Source: an uncultured Bacteroidota bacterium (lineage in GTDB: Bacteria > Bacteroidota > Bacteroidia > Flavobacteriales > Flavobacteriaceae). From it: 64,000 bases of DNA. Made by a program: the position numbers and the translations under genes. Positions 26,953 to 36,454 of this stretch are shown one piece after another (the first letter of the stretch is position 1; every line of letters starts with the position of its first letter). Location of the stretch: NCBI GenBank assembly GCA_913062555.1, contig CAJXVU010000014.1, positions 1 to 64,000 on the forward strand. Direction: 5' to 3'. Under the pieces are notes generated by a model. It was not told the origin of the DNA. It worked only from the letters and a program-made list of their open reading frames with translations, and made no database searches.

Positions 26953-27476
26953 AATACTCTTCCGTAGTAATTCAAATCTACAATCTCCCCTTTGGTCGTT
27001 CTGTAGTCATTTCTAATGGTTCCTTCCAATTGAAATCCATTCTTCAATGCTACATTGATACTTCCCGTATTCTGACTCCCTACTCTACAAAGTAGTTTAC
27101 TAAACTTATATTCTTTTAATAAATAGGAAACGACTAGCCCGAGTGCTTTAGTAATCAGACCTTTACCTTCATGATTAGAATCTACAAAATAGCCTAACTC
27201 GGCTTTTGGTACATTCCAATCTATATTTTTAAGATCTATTAGTCCAATAAATGCATTAGATCTCTTATCGGAAATAATGTATGGCAAATACGTTTTATCA
27301 ATTATTTTTTGAGCAATAAGCTCACAGTAATTAATCGTATCCTCAAGGGTTTGCGTTTTTGCAACTGTCCCAGCAAAAAAATCATCAAGACGTGACTTGT
27401 TTGAATCGATCAATTCAAAAAAGGCTTCACTTTGTGAGGGATCGAAAAGTGAGATTTTAAAATTTCCAAATTCCAT
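26949..27476 (-). CDS. GNAT family N-acetyltransferase
   Basis: This is a RimJ/RimL-type acetyltransferase of 175 residues from ATG 27476. An upstream ATG at 27509 adds 11 residues and keeps the tight operon spacing, so the start is uncertain. Family features include the ELGYFVDSNHEGKGLITKAL acetyl-CoA loop (GKG) and the NTGSINVALKNGFQLEGTIRNDY block near the C-terminus. It probably acetylates an N-terminus or small amine. It is the last gene of a three-gene minus-strand operon with a DinB-like protein and a half-helicase. Confidence 0.85.
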   Translation of the reverse strand: MEFGNFKISLFDPSQSEAFFELIDSNKSRLDDFFAGTVAKTQTLEDTINYCELIAQKIIDKTYLPYIISDKRSNAFIGLIDLKNIDWNVPKAELGYFVDSNHEGKGLITKALGLVVSYLLKEYKFSKLLCRVGSQNTGSINVALKNGFQLEGTIRNDYRTTKGEIVDLNYYGRVF

Positions 27477-27515
27477 AAGCATCGAATAATAGTTTAATCT
27501 AGTAAACATTATAAT

Positions 27516-27962
27516 CTAAATATCCAATAAGCGTCTGTGGTAATTAATTTGACCCAGATGATAGGACAAATGAGAAGTTAGATGTACTAAAAAATAACCC
27601 GTGGTCATTTCGGCTTCAAACACTTTAGGTGAATATTCTTTTTTTAAGTCCTCTACGGACATTTTTTTAAGCGTCTCATCTACAATAGTCATCACGGCAT
27701 CAACCTGACTTAACAATACTGTTCTAGGGACATCTTTTAAGGAAAACTCAAGGTCTCGTTTTCTTATATAACCCGTATCACCAAGATTTGCACCAATGTA
27801 AGCATTTAAATTGCCAACGATATGTAAACACAAATTACCAGCACAATTGCCGATGCCCTTATCTACAATCCATAATCTGTCTTCTCTACTGTAAGATTCA
27901 ATCTCAGTCTTCAGTTTATTTAAATCACGTTTAAATATATTTATTACAATATCTAGTATCAT
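27516..27962 (-). CDS. DinB-superfamily (DUF1572-like) protein
   Basis: This is a 148-residue cytoplasmic four-helix protein with the His triad expected of the fold (LCLHIVGNLNAY, VHLTSHLSYHLGQI). No signal peptide is present, unlike the other DinB protein at 23970. The family includes putative metal-dependent enzymes of unknown substrate. It lies six bases after the helicase-like gene and just ahead of the GNAT gene, so the three are probably co-expressed. Confidence 0.8.
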   Translation of the reverse strand: MILDIVINIFKRDLNKLKTEIESYSREDRLWIVDKGIGNCAGNLCLHIVGNLNAYIGANLGDTGYIRKRDLEFSLKDVPRTVLLSQVDAVMTIVDETLKKMSVEDLKKEYSPKVFEAEMTTGYFLVHLTSHLSYHLGQINYHRRLLDI

Positions 27963-27968
27963 CTCTAA

Positions 27969-28583
27969 TTATTTTATTTCTACAAGTTGAGCATTATACA
28001 TAAACGAATCCTGGAATTTTTTAAGTTTTGAATCGAAATGCTTGGCAAATATTACATATTGGCAGCGATCAACACTCTCGTGTATTCTGTTTATATCTTG
28101 TAGACTATGTGTTTCTGCCACAAACTCAGCATCCTCAACAATAAAAAGTTTTAACTGACTTAAGTTAATACTGTTTAATAAAAAGAGTTTATTTAATCGT
28201 TTAGGCGTGGCAATTAAAATATCTACACCAACATAAATCTCGTCTTTTTGGGTATCAATACTGTGTTCCTCATAGGCGCAGTACACCCGCAACGTGGTAT
28301 GATTTGTAAACACATTAAAAGCCTGTTGCAATTTTAAAGCTTCTTGTTTATTTTTTACAATAATTAAGGCTCGTGGCGCATCCTCAAAGGCTTCTCCTTT
28401 AAGTTTTTGAATGACACTCAATATTAATGTGGTTGTTTTTCCGCAATTTTCAGGACCAATAGCAAATAAATTTACACCACTTTTTATTTTGGATAAACTC
28501 TTTTTTTGAAACGGCAATGGTGCTTCAAAACCTAAATGAATAATTACCTCTTTTAATGGCTCAATTAATTTTTTAAATGGCAT
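27969..28583 (-). CDS. DEAD/DEAH-box protein with only the first RecA domain
   Basis: This 204-residue protein covers just the N-terminal half of a superfamily 2 helicase. It has a Q-motif-like start (GFEAPLPFQKKSL), Walker A GPENCGKT at residues 43-50, TPKR (126-129), and VEDA (149-152) in place of DEAD. Motif III reads FAK (about 178) rather than SAT, and the helicase C-terminal domain is absent. The ORF ends cleanly and is followed six bases later by a coding gene, so it looks like a compact functional protein rather than a fragment. Unwinding activity is doubtful without domain 2. Confidence 0.8.
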   Translation of the reverse strand: MPFKKLIEPLKEVIIHLGFEAPLPFQKKSLSKIKSGVNLFAIGPENCGKTTTLILSVIQKLKGEAFEDAPRALIIVKNKQEALKLQQAFNVFTNHTTLRVYCAYEEHSIDTQKDEIYVGVDILIATPKRLNKLFLLNSINLSQLKLFIVEDAEFVAETHSLQDINRIHESVDRCQYVIFAKHFDSKLKKFQDSFMYNAQLVEIK

Positions 28584-28671
28584 AACTATATTTTGCTTTT
28601 ATACATGACAAATGTAATAATATTAATAGTGCATAATCCAATTATGTTAGCTCCAATATGAATAAATAAAT

Positions 28672-28679
28672 TACATTTG
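28672..28679 (+). promoter_or_regulatory. Promoter -7 motif abutting the MFS start codon
   Basis: TACATTTG matches TAnnTTTG and ends four bases before the ATG at 28684. Transcription should begin at or near the start codon, suggesting a leaderless or nearly leaderless mRNA. Confidence 0.4.
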
Positions 28680-28683
28680 CTCA

Positions 28684-29877
28684 ATGCAAAATAAGCAGAC
28701 CTTTGAATTCGAATTTGTAGCCTTAATGGCTTCACTTATGTCCATCGTAGCATTATCCATTGATGCCTTATTACCTGCCTTACCCGAAATAGGTGCTTCT
28801 CTTGGCGTTAGTAACCCAAATGACAATCAATTATTGGTTACAATGATATTTTTAGGTTTGGGTTTTGGTCAACTTATTTTTGGACCATTATCTGATAGTT
28901 TTGGAAGGAAACCTATTGTTTATGCAGGCTTTGTCGTTTTTATAATTGCCAGTATTATTTGTGTAACCACACATAATTTCGAAATGATGATTTTTGGTCG
29001 TGTATTACAAGGGATTGGATTATCATCTCCTCGCACCATTGCAATTGCCATGATTAGAGATCGCTATAGCGGAAATTATATGGCAAAAATATTATCTTTT
29101 GTGGTGATGGTATTTATATTGGTTCCTGTAATTGCTCCAACTTTAGGTCAGTTTTTACTCAACTTTTATAATTGGGAATCTATTTTCTACGTAAACCTCA
29201 TCTTTGGCGCAATTATCATGCTTTGGTTTTGGCAAAGACAATCGGAAACTTTAGTTATTGAAAAACGGATTCGTTTTAAACCGAGAATATTTATAGATGG
29301 TACTAAAGAATTTTTGAAATATAAACATTCTATAGGATTCACTTTTATTTCAGGATTTATTACCGGCTCATTTATGGTGTATTTAAGTACAGCACAACAA
29401 ATTTTTCAAGTACAATACGACTTGGCAGATATGTTTCCTTATATATTTGCGAGTTTAGCTATTTCTGTTGGCTTGGCGACCTATTTAAATAGTCAGTTAG
29501 TGGTTAAATATGGCATGTGGCGTATCTCTTTTATTGCCGTAATTGCATATGTTACCATTTCTGTTTTATATGTAATTTTATTCTGGGCTAGTCCGAACCC
29601 AGGTATACTGGTACTCATTAGCTTTTTCGCATTACAATTTTTTGCAATTGGTTTTTTATTCGGAAACCTGAGAGCCTTAGCGATGCAACCCATTGGTCAT
29701 ATTGCGGGAATAGGAGCCGCTATAAATGGTTTTGTTTCCACGGTAATGGCAGTTCCCATAGCAAACTTTGTTGGAAGTTTTGTTAAGGATTCTGTCCTGC
29801 CTTTATTTATAGGGTTTTCAATTTTTGGCTTCCTGTCGCTATTAGTATTCTTAAGATTGAAATTAAGGCATAAGTAA
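28684..29877 (+). CDS. Multidrug efflux MFS transporter, Bcr/CflA type
   Basis: This is a 397-residue protein with 12 predicted membrane helices. Features include the early LSIDALLPALPEIG segment typical of Bcr/CflA drug:H+ antiporters, motif A as GPLSDSFGRKP between TM2 and TM3 (about residues 65-75), and a motif C-like region in TM5 (VPVIAPTLGQFLL). It exports small lipophilic compounds using the proton gradient; substrates cannot be inferred. It is convergent with the ABC exporter gene. Confidence 0.9.
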   Translation: MQNKQTFEFEFVALMASLMSIVALSIDALLPALPEIGASLGVSNPNDNQLLVTMIFLGLGFGQLIFGPLSDSFGRKPIVYAGFVVFIIASIICVTTHNFEMMIFGRVLQGIGLSSPRTIAIAMIRDRYSGNYMAKILSFVVMVFILVPVIAPTLGQFLLNFYNWESIFYVNLIFGAIIMLWFWQRQSETLVIEKRIRFKPRIFIDGTKEFLKYKHSIGFTFISGFITGSFMVYLSTAQQIFQVQYDLADMFPYIFASLAISVGLATYLNSQLVVKYGMWRISFIAVIAYVTISVLYVILFWASPNPGILVLISFFALQFFAIGFLFGNLRALAMQPIGHIAGIGAAINGFVSTVMAVPIANFVGSFVKDSVLPLFIGFSIFGFLSLLVFLRLKLRHK

Positions 29878-29900
29878 GCGAATATTTTAATCTAACATTA

Positions 29901-31673
29901 TTATATTTTTGCTTGATAAGTATACAAGTCATAATATCGCCCTTGAGCAGCAATGAGTTCATCATGAGTCCCGCGTTCTGCAATACGTCCTTTTTCAATC
30001 ACTAAAATTTGATCTGCCCTTTTTATGGTACTTAACCTGTGAGCAATTACAATAGTGGTTCTGTTTTTTGTTAACTCCGAAAGACTCTTTTGAATATAGC
30101 CTTCACTTTCAGTATCGAGGTTAGAAGTTGCTTCATCCAGAATAATAATTTTAGGATCTGCCAATATCGCTCTTGCAATTGCAATTCGTTGACGTTGCCC
30201 ACCAGATAATTTCACGCCTCTTTCACCAATTAGAGTTTCCAATCCATCATCAAACCGGTCTGTAAATTCACTCACATATGCTGCATCAACCGCCTGTAAC
30301 AATTGAGATTCAGAAGCCCCTGGTCGTGGGAACATAATATTTTCTCTAATCGTACCTTCAAATAAGAACTCATCCTGAAGTACGACTCCCAAATGCTGTC
30401 TGTAACTATTTAAATTAACCTTAGAGAGATCCTTATTGTCGATAGTAATTTTTCCTGATTGCGGATTTAAAAATGTAGCTGATAATCCGGCTATGGTCGA
30501 TTTTCCAGAACCTGAGCTGCCTACCAAAGCCGTAACAGAGCCTGAACCTGCTTTAAAATTAATATTGCGCAAGACCTCTTTCCCTTCTTCATAAGCAAAA
30601 GAGACGTCATCAAACACAATCTCTCCATCGAACTCATCCAATTGAATTGTTCTTTCAGTATCATCCTCTTCCGATGCCATATTCATCAACTCTTCGGTTC
30701 TGTCTAAACCTGCTAAAGCCTCAGTAAGCTGACTTCCAATATTACCCATTTGTACAATTGGTGCAATCATAAATCCAAGGATCAAGGTAAAAAATAGGAA
30801 CTCACCAGTTGTCATACTGTCATTCATCATATAATACCCGCCTATCCCCATAATTCCGGTGGTAGCTATTCCAATTAAAAATGTAGAAGAACTCGTCATA
30901 ATTGCAGTCGCAGTTAGGCTCTTTTTGACATTTTGGAACAGTCTATCAACGCCTTTTTCAAAAGTTTCATTCTCTTGAGATTCTGCATTAAATGCTTTTA
31001 TTACACGAACACCAGCCAAGGTTTCGGTTAATCGTCCTTTCACTTCAGCATTTATCTGTCCTCTTTTTCTAAAAATAGGTCTGATATATCCAAAAGCTTT
31101 CAATGCTATTATTCCAAAAACTGAAATAGGAACGAATACAAAAAGTGTCATCCATGGATTCAAATTAATCAAAATTATTAAAGACACTATAGCGGTAAAT
31201 GACCCCCCAACCAATTGTACCAAGCCTGTACCAATTAAGTTTCTTACCCCTTCCACATCGCTCATAATACGTGACACTAGCGCACCTGATTTTGTGTTAT
31301 CAAAAAAGCTAATAGGCAAGGAAAGTACTTTTTTCTGAACCTGTGCCCGTAATTCGCTAATTAAATATTGCGCCTGTACACTCAAAATACGCGTCAGTAA
31401 AAAAGAAGTTGCCGATTGTATCAATATTGCAACAATAACGATCCCTAGTAAACTATACAATTGACTCATATCTTTCCCAGGTACGACCTCATCTAACAAT
31501 ACTTTACTCTGCCATGGCAATACTAAACCTGACAAACTTCTTATAACAATGAGAATCAATCCAATGAAAACCAAGTTACGTCGCGGCCAAATAATGGTTT
31601 TAAACGCTTGAGTCATGGTTACTTTAGATTTTTTCTTGGGCGTATCTTTGGGTTGATCTTTATAGTGTTGCAT
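29901..31673 (-). CDS. ABC-type multidrug/lipid exporter, half transporter
   Basis: This protein has 590 residues from ATG 31673; an ATG at 31721 would add 16 residues not expected in the family. It is a single polypeptide with an N-terminal six-helix membrane domain (about residues 25-320) and a nucleotide-binding domain with Walker A GSSGSGKST, signature LSGGQRQR, Walker B IIILDEATSNLD and the H-loop IAHRLST. It works as a homodimer exporting lipids, drugs or peptides. No dedicated substrate gene is adjacent. Confidence 0.9.
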   Translation of the reverse strand: MQHYKDQPKDTPKKKSKVTMTQAFKTIIWPRRNLVFIGLILIVIRSLSGLVLPWQSKVLLDEVVPGKDMSQLYSLLGIVIVAILIQSATSFLLTRILSVQAQYLISELRAQVQKKVLSLPISFFDNTKSGALVSRIMSDVEGVRNLIGTGLVQLVGGSFTAIVSLIILINLNPWMTLFVFVPISVFGIIALKAFGYIRPIFRKRGQINAEVKGRLTETLAGVRVIKAFNAESQENETFEKGVDRLFQNVKKSLTATAIMTSSSTFLIGIATTGIMGIGGYYMMNDSMTTGEFLFFTLILGFMIAPIVQMGNIGSQLTEALAGLDRTEELMNMASEEDDTERTIQLDEFDGEIVFDDVSFAYEEGKEVLRNINFKAGSGSVTALVGSSGSGKSTIAGLSATFLNPQSGKITIDNKDLSKVNLNSYRQHLGVVLQDEFLFEGTIRENIMFPRPGASESQLLQAVDAAYVSEFTDRFDDGLETLIGERGVKLSGGQRQRIAIARAILADPKIIILDEATSNLDTESEGYIQKSLSELTKNRTTIVIAHRLSTIKRADQILVIEKGRIAERGTHDELIAAQGRYYDLYTYQAKI

Positions 31674-31769
31674 ATATACAATCTTAGCTGTTAAATTATG
31701 TGATGAGTTTATTAAACTCATTTTGAAGAGTCAATCATTATGCCAGAGACTGGAATATGACATAATAGC

Positions 31770-31805
31770 AAAAGGTCATCTCCAATACTATAAAGATGAC
31801 CTTTT
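31770..31805 (-). terminator. Terminator after the M28 peptidase gene
   Basis: A perfect 12-bp stem (31770-31781 with 31794-31805, AAAAGGTCATCT/AGATGACCTTTT) lies 23 bases past the M28 stop. The A/T ends supply a T-run in both directions. Confidence 0.85.
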
Positions 31806-31827
31806 GTTATCGATTTATGATATCTAA

Positions 31828-34047
31828 TTAGTTCATTAATGAAACTGCTTTTTCAATTTTAGCAGAGAAATCTTTTAAAACCGATGCCAATATATCAACC
31901 TGTTCTTCAACTTCTTTAAAGTTTCGCTGTTCAATCGCCTCTCTTACTCCTGGTAAAGTTTTAACACCATATCCGGTATAAAATCCAGGGGCATAAATAT
32001 GATGTTTATACCAAGAACGACGTGGTAAACCATGTGCTCTAGTCAAGCTGCGTTCCATATCTTTTAATAACTGATTAACCGCCGTTTTGTTTTGTATATT
32101 TTGCACGCCATTTTTTGAAGCTTTCGCAAAAGCTGAAGCTTGTTGCTTTAGTTCGTTTAAAGCATTTTCGATAGGTGCAAAATTGAAATATGGGATTTCT
32201 GTTTTTGTTTTTGGGGCTGCAATATTTTCCTTAGGATTTGCTACTAAATCATAAACCCCTGAATTAATCAATCGATTTTCAGTTTTGGTTTCTTGACGAA
32301 GCTTATCGGCAAGTTTAGTTACCTGGTTTAAGTATCCATTTACTATTTTTGAAAAATGATTAAATTCAAACGGTAATACTTCGGCATTTGCCAATCTAAG
32401 GCTGGTTCGTCCTGCTACTTTTGCAAGGGTAATACCATATTGAAAAGTTGGATCTTTAAAGCGTTTATACAATTTATATGAATCGTACATGGTGTGGTAT
32501 TCACCACCAGAACTTTCACCTCCAAAGCCCATATTAAAAGATGCAATTCCTAAATGCTGAAAGAATGGTGAGTAATCAGATCCTGAACCTAAGGCAGACA
32601 ACTTATAATGTGACCATGGTTTTCTACCACTAACCACTTCAACAGCATTACGTCTTTCAAAAACGGATACGCCTTTTTGTGGATCTTGGACTTTATGAGT
32701 GATTTGATCGAAAAATTTCTCTAGTGTATGTGAGCCTCCAGCACCAAGGAATCCTGCTCCTGTGCCGTCGGTATTGATATACGCCACTACTTTTTTACGA
32801 AGTTCTTCAGCATGTGTTTCCACCCATTCTGTAGAGCCAATTAATCCTGGTTCTTCTGCGCCCCATGCACAAAACATCATGGTTCGTTTTGGTTGAAATC
32901 CTTTTTTTACCAATTCACTTACCGCTCGTGCTTCTTCCATCATTGCTACCAATCCACTAATTGGATCATTTGCACCGTGTACCCACGCGTCGTGATGATT
33001 TCCACGAATCACCCATTCATCTGGATGCGTGCTTCCTTTTAGGGTGGCAATCACATCATAAGCTGGTTTTAAATCCCAATTGAACTCTAACTTCAAATGA
33101 ACTTTTGCAGGCCCTGGACCAATATGATAGGTTATTGGTAGAGCACCTCTCCAATTACTTGGAGCTACAGGTCCCTTTAAGGCTTTTAGTAGTGGTAAAG
33201 CATCGTGATAAGAAATAGGTAAAACAGGAATTTTAGTAAGCGATGTCGCTTCTTCAATTTTTAAACGTTTAGCATCATCTGTTGATCCATAACCTGGGGT
33301 TAAAGGATCACCTGGTGAATACGGTAAATCCATTACGGCACCACGTTGTACTCCATATTCATTTTTATATGGCCCATCTGGATAGACTTCACCTTGGTAA
33401 TAGCCATCATCTTTAGGATCGGAATATATAATACATCCTATAGCTCCTTTTTCTGCGGCTAGTTTTGGTTTTATCCCTCGCCATGAACCTGCATATTTTG
33501 CAATGACAATTTTACCTTCAACCGAGATGCCTCGCTTTTCCAATTCTTCATAATCTGCAGGGATTCCGTAATTTACAAATACGAGGTCTGCAGTAACATC
33601 TCCATCTATTGAAAAACAATTATAGCCTGGAAGCGCTTCTTCTATTTGTGTTGAAGAATCATCTCCTTCAACTGGAGGCTCTATTAAACTCGCTTTATAT
33701 TTAGTTGGAGCCGTCATTTCCAATAACCGAAGTTTAGGAGTTGGAAATAAGACATCAAATTTTTCGATCTTAACATCATATCCCCATTGCTTAAACTTTT
33801 TAGCGATGAAGTCAACAACCTTTTTATCGTATTTGGAGCCTACATGATGTGGCCGGGCCGTCATATATTTCATCCAATCATCAAGATTATTGGATTTTAA
33901 AAGTTTGTCGTAATTAGCTTCGAGCGCCAGTTGTTTTTTAGCTGCTTCTTCAGTGAATCCCATCACAGGACTCGACTGGGCAAATGTTGTAGTTATGGAA
34001 ATGCAAAAAATGCACACTAAAATTAAAGTGGATTGAAATTGTTTCAT
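31828..34047 (-). CDS. M28 metallopeptidase, glutamate carboxypeptidase II-like
   Basis: This is a 739-residue exported enzyme (signal peptide to about residue 24, TFAQ). A PA domain (about 145-310) is followed by the M28 zinc-peptidase domain with RGNHHDAW (metal His, about 351), the bridging Asp in GANDPISG (361), the catalytic Glu pair in WGAEEPGL (398-399), NTDGTGAG, and the last His in GGEYHTMYDS. It ends in a transferrin-receptor-like dimerisation domain. The family trims C-terminal acidic residues or dipeptides. It is preceded by the acs gene on the same strand but separated from it by a terminator. Confidence 0.92.
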   Translation of the reverse strand: MKQFQSTLILVCIFCISITTTFAQSSPVMGFTEEAAKKQLALEANYDKLLKSNNLDDWMKYMTARPHHVGSKYDKKVVDFIAKKFKQWGYDVKIEKFDVLFPTPKLRLLEMTAPTKYKASLIEPPVEGDDSSTQIEEALPGYNCFSIDGDVTADLVFVNYGIPADYEELEKRGISVEGKIVIAKYAGSWRGIKPKLAAEKGAIGCIIYSDPKDDGYYQGEVYPDGPYKNEYGVQRGAVMDLPYSPGDPLTPGYGSTDDAKRLKIEEATSLTKIPVLPISYHDALPLLKALKGPVAPSNWRGALPITYHIGPGPAKVHLKLEFNWDLKPAYDVIATLKGSTHPDEWVIRGNHHDAWVHGANDPISGLVAMMEEARAVSELVKKGFQPKRTMMFCAWGAEEPGLIGSTEWVETHAEELRKKVVAYINTDGTGAGFLGAGGSHTLEKFFDQITHKVQDPQKGVSVFERRNAVEVVSGRKPWSHYKLSALGSGSDYSPFFQHLGIASFNMGFGGESSGGEYHTMYDSYKLYKRFKDPTFQYGITLAKVAGRTSLRLANAEVLPFEFNHFSKIVNGYLNQVTKLADKLRQETKTENRLINSGVYDLVANPKENIAAPKTKTEIPYFNFAPIENALNELKQQASAFAKASKNGVQNIQNKTAVNQLLKDMERSLTRAHGLPRRSWYKHHIYAPGFYTGYGVKTLPGVREAIEQRNFKEVEEQVDILASVLKDFSAKIEKAVSLMN

Positions 34048-34126
34048 AAAATTATAATTGGTTGGTTACCAACAAATATAGCGAAACAACAAACTATTGA
34101 AATGTTAAATTATGTTAACAAAAAAA

Positions 34127-34164
34127 AGTGCCATTATGACTTTCGCTCTTATCATAATGACACT
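34127..34164 (-). terminator. Terminator after acs
   Basis: A 13-bp stem with a single G-T pair (34127-34139 with 34152-34164) is followed in the minus direction by seven T residues. It lies 45 bases after the acs stop. Confidence 0.85.
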
Positions 34165-34209
34165 TATATCTCTTAAAAAGAATGTTTTCTCAATTAAAAA
34201 AAGTATGAT

Positions 34210-36117
34210 CTACAAAACATTCTCCATAATCTCTTGTACAACTTCTGGGTTTAATAAGGTACTGGTATCCCCAAGATTTGAAGTATCATTACTCGCTATT
34301 TTACGCAAAATTCGTCTCATAATTTTACCAGAACGCGTTTTTGGCAATCCGCTTGTAAACTGAATTTTATCCAATTTCGCAATAGGGCCAATATGCTCGG
34401 TAATAATTTGGTTGATTTCTTTTCGTAAATTATCCTGATCACGGCTTTCACCAACATCTTTCAAAATTACATATCCATAAAGTGCATTGCCTTTCACATC
34501 ATGAGGAAATCCAACTATTGCAGATTCTGCAACTGCTGGATGCTCATTAACGGCATCTTCAATTGGTGCAGTCCCTAGATTATGACCTGACACAATAATA
34601 ACATCGTCTACACGTCCTGTAATTCTATAATATCCCACCTCATCACGTAATGCCCCGTCTCCAGTAAAGTACATGTTTTCATAAGCCGTAAAATAGGTGT
34701 CTTTATAACGTTGATGGTTTCCCCATATGGTACGTGCCATAGATGGCCATGGGTATTTTATGCACAAACGCCCTTCTACTTGATTGCCTTTGAGTTCTGC
34801 TCCACTCTCATCCATCAATGCTGGTTGAATACCAATAAAAGGTAAAGTAGCATAGGTTGGCTTTGTAGGAGTTACATAAGGAATAGGAGAAATCATAATT
34901 CCCCCAGTTTCTGTTTGCCACCATGAATCAATAATCGGACTTTTCTTCTTTCCGATATTATCATTATACCAATGCCATGCTTCTTCATTTATTGGTTCTC
35001 CAACGGAGCCAAGAACTTTTAATGATGACAGGTCGTGTTTTTCAACAACTTCTAATCCTTGTTTGGCTAAAGCACGAATGGCCGTTGGTGCTGTATAAAA
35101 TTGGTTAACCTTATGTTTTGCTACGATTTCCCAAAATCGTCCATAATCAGGATAGCTTGGTACGCCTTCAAACATCACTGTTGTTGCGCCATTCGCCAAT
35201 GGTCCATATACAATATAACTGTGTCCTGTGATCCAGCCAATATCGGCGGTACACCAATACACATCATTTTCTCTATACTGAAAAACATTTTTAAAAGTAT
35301 AGGCCGTATAAACCATATAACCAGCTGTAGTATGTACCATCCCTTTTGGTTGTCCCGTAGATCCCGAGGTATAGAGTATAAATAAGGGATCCTCAGCATT
35401 CATTATTTCTGCTTCACAATGCTCTGAAGATTCATCTAATAATGGTTGTAACCATACATCGCGACCAGCTTTCATAGCAATCTCTGAATGGATGCGTTTA
35501 GCAACAAGTACAGTATTTACACCTGGACAGCTTTCGAGAGCTTCATCAACGATCCCTTTTAAATCGATCGTTTTTGCACCGCGATAAGAGCCATCACTTG
35601 TAATGACCATTTTACAATCAGAATCATTAATTCGTGTAGACAAAGCTGTTGCGGAAAAGCCTGCAAATACTACAGAGTGAATTGCACCAATCCTGGCACA
35701 AGCCAATATTGAAATCGCGAGTTCCGGAATCATTGGTAAATAAATACAAACACGATCTCCTTTTTGAATACCTTTCGCTTTTAAAACATTAGCGAATTGA
35801 TTTACTCGCGAATATAATTGCTTATATGTTATATGTTCTGCTGCTTCATTTGGATCATTAGGTTCAAACAAAATTGCCGTTTTATCACCTCGTGTAGCTA
35901 AGTGTCTATCGATACAGTTTTCGGTAATATTCAACTGTGCTCCTTCAAACCACTTTACTTCTGGTTTGGAAAAATCCCAACTGAGTACCTTATCCCATTT
36001 CTTACGCCATACAAAATGTTCCTCGGCTATTTCTTCCCAAAATACTTCAGGGTTTCTAACGGATTTTCTATAAACTTGATAATATTCTTCGAGGTGTTTA
36101 ATATGATAATTACTCAT
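34210..36117 (-). CDS. acs: Acetate--CoA ligase
   Basis: This is a 635-residue AMP-forming synthetase, the normal length for Acs. It has the P-loop-like YTSGSTGQPKGMVHT, the acetate-pocket WWQTETGG region, YFTGDGALRD and the C-terminal catalytic, acetylation-prone Lys in TRSGKIMRR. It converts acetate, ATP and CoA to acetyl-CoA. The upstream gene cluster encodes an SSS-type symporter with its DUF4212 partner, a pairing I read as acetate uptake plus activation. It has its own terminator. Confidence 0.95.
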   Translation of the reverse strand: MSNYHIKHLEEYYQVYRKSVRNPEVFWEEIAEEHFVWRKKWDKVLSWDFSKPEVKWFEGAQLNITENCIDRHLATRGDKTAILFEPNDPNEAAEHITYKQLYSRVNQFANVLKAKGIQKGDRVCIYLPMIPELAISILACARIGAIHSVVFAGFSATALSTRINDSDCKMVITSDGSYRGAKTIDLKGIVDEALESCPGVNTVLVAKRIHSEIAMKAGRDVWLQPLLDESSEHCEAEIMNAEDPLFILYTSGSTGQPKGMVHTTAGYMVYTAYTFKNVFQYRENDVYWCTADIGWITGHSYIVYGPLANGATTVMFEGVPSYPDYGRFWEIVAKHKVNQFYTAPTAIRALAKQGLEVVEKHDLSSLKVLGSVGEPINEEAWHWYNDNIGKKKSPIIDSWWQTETGGIMISPIPYVTPTKPTYATLPFIGIQPALMDESGAELKGNQVEGRLCIKYPWPSMARTIWGNHQRYKDTYFTAYENMYFTGDGALRDEVGYYRITGRVDDVIIVSGHNLGTAPIEDAVNEHPAVAESAIVGFPHDVKGNALYGYVILKDVGESRDQDNLRKEINQIITEHIGPIAKLDKIQFTSGLPKTRSGKIMRRILRKIASNDTSNLGDTSTLLNPEVVQEIMENVL

Positions 36118-36454
36118 TGACTTCTGTTTGAATCAGTTAACAATATGATAAATCTACCCAGTAGATTTCTGAGCCACCTAAAGTAATAAATATATATCTA
36201 GAAGTTCTTTTTTTTCTACTTACAACAGTAAATCATCGACCGATAAATCAAATTAGAGTATTTATGTCAACTAAAGTAGTTTTAATCTGTTCTCGAGACA
36301 TCATGCTCTCGTATGACACCAGAACTGACATTAAAACACAAATCAAAGCACGGACATCACTTCAAGCTGCCTTATGGAGTGAAACAAAATAAAACAGTAT
36401 CCAGAAGCACGCTTTCGAAGGCTCTGGTCACCTCTCGATCTACGTCTTTTTCAT
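36118..36454. other. 337-base intergenic region between symporter and acs
   Basis: No gene is seen. The region should hold the acs promoter. An inverted repeat CGAGA (36294-36298) / TCTCG (36307-36311) overlaps the 8-bp palindrome TCTCGAGA (36291-36298); it could be an operator but has no other support. Confidence 0.35.

Noticed and set aside
27969-28583. Half-helicase as a truncated pseudogene
   Set aside because: Both ends are clean, the reading frame is intact, and the stop is six bases from the next gene, as in a functional operon. I list it as a CDS with altered motifs instead.
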